Assembly (NCBI GenBank): GCA_028285035.1
Contig: JANQQF010000124.1
Location: 162,282-226,281 of the forward strand
DNA: 64,000 nucleotides
Direction of reading: 5' to 3'
DNA from: Phycisphaerae bacterium
GTDB taxonomy: Bacteria; Chloroflexota; Anaerolineae; 4572-78; J111
Positions 60,184-64,000 of the stretch are shown in pieces; positions within the stretch are counted from its first letter, which is position 1, and every line of letters begins with the position of its first letter. The position numbers and the translations under genes were made by a program. Below the pieces are notes generated by a model. That model worked only from the letters and a program-made list of their open reading frames with translations. It made no database searches and was not told the DNA's origin.

Positions 60184-60212
60184 AGTATATCGTAACTCGA
60201 TCATTTTTGCAA
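60184..60212 (-). promoter_or_regulatory. Promoter of the ABC-F leader transcript
   Basis: On the minus strand TTGCAA (60212-60207), 17 bases and TATACT (60189-60184) predict a start near 60177, 25 bases before the leader-peptide ATG. It lies directly past the stop of the iron-sulfur protein gene. Confidence 0.65.
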
Positions 60213-60217
60213 TTCAA

Positions 60218-61186
60218 TTACTTACGTTTTCCTCGCCTCGTCAGCATCTTCTCTGAGAGCCACTCCCCTCGGCCCGGTTCGCTCCAAGGGCAAACCTCGA
60301 TACAAATGGCACAGCCATAGGTTTTGACAAAGTAGGGGATGCATTTGTCGAAATCGACATACCACTTTGTTTCGCCACGCACGGTCTGTTTTTCCTTGAA
60401 GATGGCTCCAGGTGGGCAATCAATCACGCAGCGTTGGCAGGTCATACACAAGTCATCCACGCCAATATCAATAGGTTGGTCGGGTACGAGCGGCAAATCA
60501 GTTAAAACGGCAGCCAAGCGAAAGTTGGAGCCATATTCCTTGCTAATCATTGATCCGTGCTTACCAAGTTGACCCAAACCAGCATTGATGGCTAGGGGAA
60601 TGTGAAGAATTTCGGTGCTGTTAGGGTTGCCGTAGGCTTTGGCGGGCCAGCCCTTAGCCCGGATATATTCACCCAGCTCGATGGCAATGCGCGAGACCTC
60701 ACGATAGGCTCGCATGACCTCGACGGCAGCCCGTTCGTGGGGGACCTGCTCCATCTCCTCACGATCCATCGGCAATCCTACACAGATGGCATATTGATAG
60801 GGCACCTCATAGCCTTCGTAAATTGCATCCTCAATAATGGGTGTGATGCCGACCAAGCCAGCCCCAAGTCGTTTGGCCTCCGCTTTGATCTCAGCGGTCA
60901 TTGCCGCAGGATCCTCGACCTTGACCGGAGGAAAAGCCAGCGGCCCATCGTGGCGGCGCAATTGCCACACATTGGCCAACATATGGCGGACGACTCCCCA
61001 GACATTGATATAGCTAAAGAATTCGTCCAGGGCATTCCAGGGTAATTCTTCACCTGTCGCATTGTGGAACACATGACGAGCTTGAGTCTTTTCGGCTACA
61101 CCCAACCCATTGATCTCATTGCCTGATTGAGGTGGATTTTTGTAGTCAAAGGCGTAGGTTGGTGGGGGTGGGTTTTTGACTTTCAT
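60218..61186 (-). CDS. Reductive-dehalogenase-like / QueG-like double [4Fe-4S] protein
   Basis: The 322-residue protein has AKRLGAGLVGITPI and YAICVGLPMDREEMEQVPHE in its N-terminal half, and NAGLGQLGKHGSMISKEYGS near 210. Two ferredoxin clusters follow: CMTCQRCVIDCPPGAI near 247 and YGCAICIEVCPWS near 292. This is the catalytic-domain pattern shared by cobalamin-dependent reductive dehalogenases and the tRNA-modifying QueG. There is no Tat signal peptide, so it is cytoplasmic. A 63-residue partner is encoded just upstream, overlapping by one base. No RdhB membrane anchor gene is adjacent. The cobalamin role is expected from family knowledge and the substrate is unknown. Confidence 0.75.
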   Translation of the reverse strand: MKVKNPPPPTYAFDYKNPPQSGNEINGLGVAEKTQARHVFHNATGEELPWNALDEFFSYINVWGVVRHMLANVWQLRRHDGPLAFPPVKVEDPAAMTAEIKAEAKRLGAGLVGITPIIEDAIYEGYEVPYQYAICVGLPMDREEMEQVPHERAAVEVMRAYREVSRIAIELGEYIRAKGWPAKAYGNPNSTEILHIPLAINAGLGQLGKHGSMISKEYGSNFRLAAVLTDLPLVPDQPIDIGVDDLCMTCQRCVIDCPPGAIFKEKQTVRGETKWYVDFDKCIPYFVKTYGCAICIEVCPWSEPGRGEWLSEKMLTRRGKRK

Positions 61187-61377
61187 CAGGATCGCTCCTC
61201 ATCCACCCAGTACACCTCGCCCTGAGCCGCTTTCTCCTGATAGCTTTGTCGAATACGACGCCCCGCCACCAGATAGGCGAAAAGCATCTGGCCGATCCGT
61301 CGCAATAGCTTTAAGTCCCGCCACCAACGTCCAAACAGCGATGACCCTTTCAACAATTGACTATCAATGGTTCGCAT
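61186..61377 (-). CDS. Small protein co-translated with the iron-sulfur reductase
   Basis: The 63-residue protein is basic (RWWRDLKLLRRIGQMLFAYL, VAGRRIRQSYQEK) with one amphipathic helix around residues 24-42 and no clear membrane segment. It ends at TGATG, so its stop overlaps the start of the reductive-dehalogenase-like gene by one base, and GAGGAG in its last codons serves as that gene's ribosome site. No family is recognised. It might help membrane attachment of the reductase, which is inference. Confidence 0.6.
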   Translation of the reverse strand: MRTIDSQLLKGSSLFGRWWRDLKLLRRIGQMLFAYLVAGRRIRQSYQEKAAQGEVYWVDEERS

Positions 61378-61640
61378 CTATGCCTCCTTTGACTTTCTAT
61401 CGTTTGGTTCTTTGTTAGGTGGCTCAATCATAGTGCAAAAAATCGATTATGCGAATCAGAAAAAATCTTGGAAGTTTCGATAATTTATAGCGATACCTTC
61501 TTATCACCTTTAAATCTTTTGCGTTATCATGTCCTTACCCACTCTATATCGAATAATTATTTGTAAATTAGGGTATTTAGTTTATTATTATTTTGATATC
61601 AGTATTTTCTCAAATAATCTATTGACAAATTGAGGTGTAT

Positions 61641-62132
61641 ATGAAAAAATCAGCACAAGACATGTCTCTTGATCAAATTGATATTGCCATTCTACGCCAG
61701 ATTCAACAGGACGGGAGGATGAGCAATAGCGAGTTGGCGCGACGGATCAATCTTTCCCAACCGGCAACGCATACTCGAATGAAGCGGCTGGAAACGCTGG
61801 GCTTCATCAAACAACACGTTTCATTGTTGAGTCGGGAAAAACTGGGGCTGGATATGATCTGTTTTATCCATATTCGGCTACAGGCTCACTCTGAAGCGGC
61901 GATGGATCAATTTCAAGACTCGATCCGAGTGATGCCGGAGGTAATGGAATGTCATCACCTCACAGGTGAATTTGATTTTTTACTCAAGGTGGTGTTGAGA
62001 AATCGTCAACAGCTTGGTCAATTTGTGCGGCAAAGGATGGTGCCACTCAAAGACATTGGTCAGATTTCGACCAGTGTGGTGCTATTCGAGGTCAAATCAA
62101 CCACAGCGTTGCCTCTACCTGAGACATTGTAG
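61641..62132 (+). CDS. Lrp/AsnC family regulator
   Basis: The protein is 163 residues from the ATG at 61641 (GAGGTG just before it); a GTG two codons earlier is less likely. The helix-turn-helix is LDQIDIAILRQIQQDGRMSN and LARRINLSQPATHTRMKRLE. The RAM ligand domain has VMPEVMECHHLTGEFDFLLK with the typical GxxDF/Y loop. It probably senses an amino acid and controls the following PLP-enzyme gene. The pair recalls mdeR-mdeA, in which an Lrp-type protein regulates methionine gamma-lyase. Confidence 0.92.
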   Translation: MKKSAQDMSLDQIDIAILRQIQQDGRMSNSELARRINLSQPATHTRMKRLETLGFIKQHVSLLSREKLGLDMICFIHIRLQAHSEAAMDQFQDSIRVMPEVMECHHLTGEFDFLLKVVLRNRQQLGQFVRQRMVPLKDIGQISTSVVLFEVKSTTALPLPETL

Positions 62133-62186
62133 GCGTGTCCCTTTTGGCTGAGGCAACCAAACCCATTATCGCAAAGGAGCATAGGT

Positions 62187-63596
62187 ATGTTTGCTGAAGC
62201 AGAAGTTCTTGAGGATAACGTAGGTGTCTCTGATGTTGAGTCATATATCAAACGGGGTGAACAAATGACTGCATCGCTGGAACAACATCGCCAAGTGATG
62301 CGGCAAAAGAAGTATGACACCATCGCAGTGCATGGTGTCTATAATGCAGAAGAGGCCCTCCGAAATCAGGGAAGCATTATTGAACCCACCTATGCTGGCT
62401 CGGCCCAGCATTTCGAAAATAGCGATCACATGGAGGCTGCGTTGGGCTATCTGATGCCAGCTTGGGCCTATTCTCGAATCGCCAATCCGACCCTTGGTTA
62501 TCTTGAAGAAACCGTCGCTTTGCTGGAAGGTTATGGGGTTGATGAAGCGGTAAGCGCTTGTGTAGCCTCATCTGGGATGGCGGCCATTTTTATGGCAACC
62601 AATCCGTTTTTGGTGCAAGACAGCGGCCCGACAGGACCCATGAATATTGTCGCCAGTGCCAAATGTTATGGTGGTACCTACATGCTGTTTAACCAGCGGT
62701 ATGGCTTGGAACGAGGTGTGGAGATTCGTTGGGTTCACGATTCGCTTGATTTGAATGAATGGGCCAGTCTGATCGATAAAAATACCCGTTTTGTTTATGG
62801 TGAAATGCCCAGCAACCCTGGTTTGGCCGTTTTTGATATTAACGCCGTGGCCACTCTGGCGCATGAGTTTGATGCCCCCCTAATTGTCGACTCGACCGTC
62901 GCCACCTCCGCCTTGTTGCGTCCCCTTCAGCACGGGGCTGACATCGTTGTTCATTCCATGACAAAAAGTATGGCAAGCAGCGGCTTGGCCATCGCTGGAG
63001 CCATCATCGCCAAACACAATATTACGACAGCCGTTGGCCCCGATGAATTACGTCAAAATTTTGCCGCCTATGTTAAATTGCTTCCTTTTCGCGATCATGG
63101 GCCAAGCCTGAGTCCCTTCAATGCGTTGATGATTTTGAATGATTTGCGGACCCTACGCTGCAAGATAGACCTGATGAGCCAAAATAGTATGCGGGTCGCC
63201 CACTTTTTGGACGATCATCCGAACGTAGAAAGTGTTGCTTATCCTGGCCTGGATAATTTTGCGGGGCACGCTTTGGCGAAAACTTATATGTGGTTAGCCG
63301 ATGGGGAAGACACCTATGGAGGGCCTGTTAATCGTTATGGACATTTGCTTTCATTTAACGTTAAGGGCGGACACGCAGCAGCTCGACAGGTATTTGATCG
63401 CCTGCAAATGATTTGGCGGGCTACAGATTTAGGCCGCATCAAAAGTGTCGCTACGATCCCCACCATTTCAACCCACCAGCAGCAGGGTGAGGCAGGGCGT
63501 GACTTGGCCGCAATCCCCGTTAATCTGATCCGGCTCAATGTCGGGGCTGAGCACCACACAGATATCATTGCTGACCTGGAACAGGCGTTGCAGTAG
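62187..63596 (+). CDS. Cys/Met metabolism PLP enzyme (cystathionine gamma-synthase / methionine gamma-lyase family)
   Basis: The 469-residue protein is a fold-type I enzyme of the MetB/MetC/MegL family: YSRIANPTLGYLEETVALLE near residue 94, SSGMAAIFMA near 127, FVYGEMPSNPGLAVFDI near 205, PLIVDSTVATSALLRPLQHG near 235 and the PLP lysine in VHSMTKSMASSGLAIAGA near 265. It is about 70 residues longer than usual, mostly at the N-terminus and near the C-terminal ADGEDTYGGPVNRYGH insertion. The reaction could be gamma-elimination or gamma-replacement. AAGGAG supports the start. It follows an Lrp regulator by 54 bases and may be controlled by it. Confidence 0.88.
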   Translation: MFAEAEVLEDNVGVSDVESYIKRGEQMTASLEQHRQVMRQKKYDTIAVHGVYNAEEALRNQGSIIEPTYAGSAQHFENSDHMEAALGYLMPAWAYSRIANPTLGYLEETVALLEGYGVDEAVSACVASSGMAAIFMATNPFLVQDSGPTGPMNIVASAKCYGGTYMLFNQRYGLERGVEIRWVHDSLDLNEWASLIDKNTRFVYGEMPSNPGLAVFDINAVATLAHEFDAPLIVDSTVATSALLRPLQHGADIVVHSMTKSMASSGLAIAGAIIAKHNITTAVGPDELRQNFAAYVKLLPFRDHGPSLSPFNALMILNDLRTLRCKIDLMSQNSMRVAHFLDDHPNVESVAYPGLDNFAGHALAKTYMWLADGEDTYGGPVNRYGHLLSFNVKGGHAAARQVFDRLQMIWRATDLGRIKSVATIPTISTHQQQGEAGRDLAAIPVNLIRLNVGAEHHTDIIADLEQALQ

Positions 63597-64000
63597 ATGT
63601 TAGCGATGTAAATGATATAAAGTTGAAAATGGCCGGAGCACCAAGATGACTCTGGCTATTAGTTTATAGAGTGTCATAAGCCTTGATATGTTAACTGCTT
63701 ATACAATCCCCCAGCCACTAATCCTCGTATTAATTTCACATCCCTCTAACGATAAGGTATTGCTCCATAGCACAAAATGCACATATTGATAAATATCTAA
63801 TACCCTGCTAAGCAAAACCCGTAGGGCGAGTTTTTTCTTATAGACGAAGCAGTTAAAACCCGTAAAATCGATTTATGTCATCCCGCGTGGTTTTAGCGGG
63901 GATCCATCGCTCGCTGCCCCCCGGCCAGTGGATGCCCGACAAAAGCATTCGGGCAGGACATGACTTTTTTATTCCGGTTTTTATTTGATTTCTCTATTAG
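63597..64000. other. Gene-free right end with repeat B
   Basis: These 404 bases show no convincing gene on either strand. The first 270 bases are AT-rich and unstructured. Repeat B copy 2 lies at 63875-63961, followed by a T-run and the window edge. Confidence 0.5.
63875..63961. repeat. Dispersed palindromic repeat B, copy 2
   Basis: Begins ATGTCATCCCGCGTG and ends GGGCAGGACAT, with inner GGGATCCA/TGGATGCCC-like and GCCCGA/TCGGGC stems. It aligns along its length with 40237-40320. It is followed by ACTTTTTT, so it could also end plus-strand transcription. Confidence 0.7.

Noticed and set aside
1..64000. Insertion sequences, integrases, phage genes or toxin-antitoxin pairs
   Set aside because: No transposase, recombinase, phage structural or toxin-like frame was recognised on either strand.

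Overview
The window looks like a chromosomal segment of a mid-GC Chloroflexota bacterium, probably of the Anaerolineae or a close relative. This is inferred from protein style: long MalT-type LuxR regulators, a SARP/BTAD regulator joined to an NTPase, many TetR/MarR regulators beside short enzymes, secreted proteins ending in a YLPLLMK-like tail, and intergenic gaps filled with palindromic repeats. No rRNA, phage, CRISPR or insertion sequence is visible. The only tRNA is a tRNA-Leu(GAG).

Layout. (1) 1-8610: a tightly packed plus-strand catabolic cluster with a LacD-type aldolase tail, nucleoside hydrolase, EEP-family phosphoesterase, GH42 glycosidase with an altered catalytic residue, nucleoside phosphorylase, rubredoxin/MBL protein, phosphotriesterase-like hydrolase and MFS transporter. 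A CaiB-type CoA transferase follows. (2) 9921-13913: tRNA-Leu and a two-gene molybdenum hydroxylase operon with a leader that looks like a terminator/antiterminator switch. (3) 13948-17393: an AT-rich island with a nuclease-like protein and a beta-helix protein carrying a ComEA-like tail. (4) 17392-24184: the translation operon nusA-ylxR-infB-rbfA-truB-ribF on the minus strand, without rimP. (5) 24408-34413: an MttB-family methyltransferase, an acyl-CoA ligase divergent from marR and a methyltransferase, then a TetR/beta-carbonic anhydrase unit with four matching operators, and cell-envelope proteins. (6) 34638-42457: a DUF2834-like gene with a paired operator, a two-component system with an extracytoplasmic protein between its kinase and regulator, SPFH and lectin-like proteins, CHRD and TetR. 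(7) 42591-51772: two large signal-integrating regulators (LuxR and SARP types), an EF-hand protein, a STAS protein flanked by a duplicated 28-bp sequence, and a large secreted protein. (8) 51941-56280: NmrA, flavodoxin, muconolactone-isomerase-like, sulfotransferase, TetR and SRPBCC genes. (9) 56463-63596: a membrane-fused spermidine-synthase-like protein, an ABC-F ATPase preceded by an 18-codon leader peptide and a terminator, a reductive-dehalogenase-like iron-sulfur protein, and an Lrp regulator next to a Cys/Met-metabolism PLP enzyme.

The strongest non-routine signals are regulatory. They are a ribosome-mediated attenuator in front of the ABC-F gene (60031-60212), a candidate RNA switch in front of the xanthine-dehydrogenase-type operon (13787-13913), and local regulator/operator units in which the same palindrome recurs at each predicted target (30081-30902, 28001-28502, 55113-55785). 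Two families of dispersed palindromic repeats were each found twice. One copy lies against a truncated NmrA gene. All functions are inferred from sequence reading alone.
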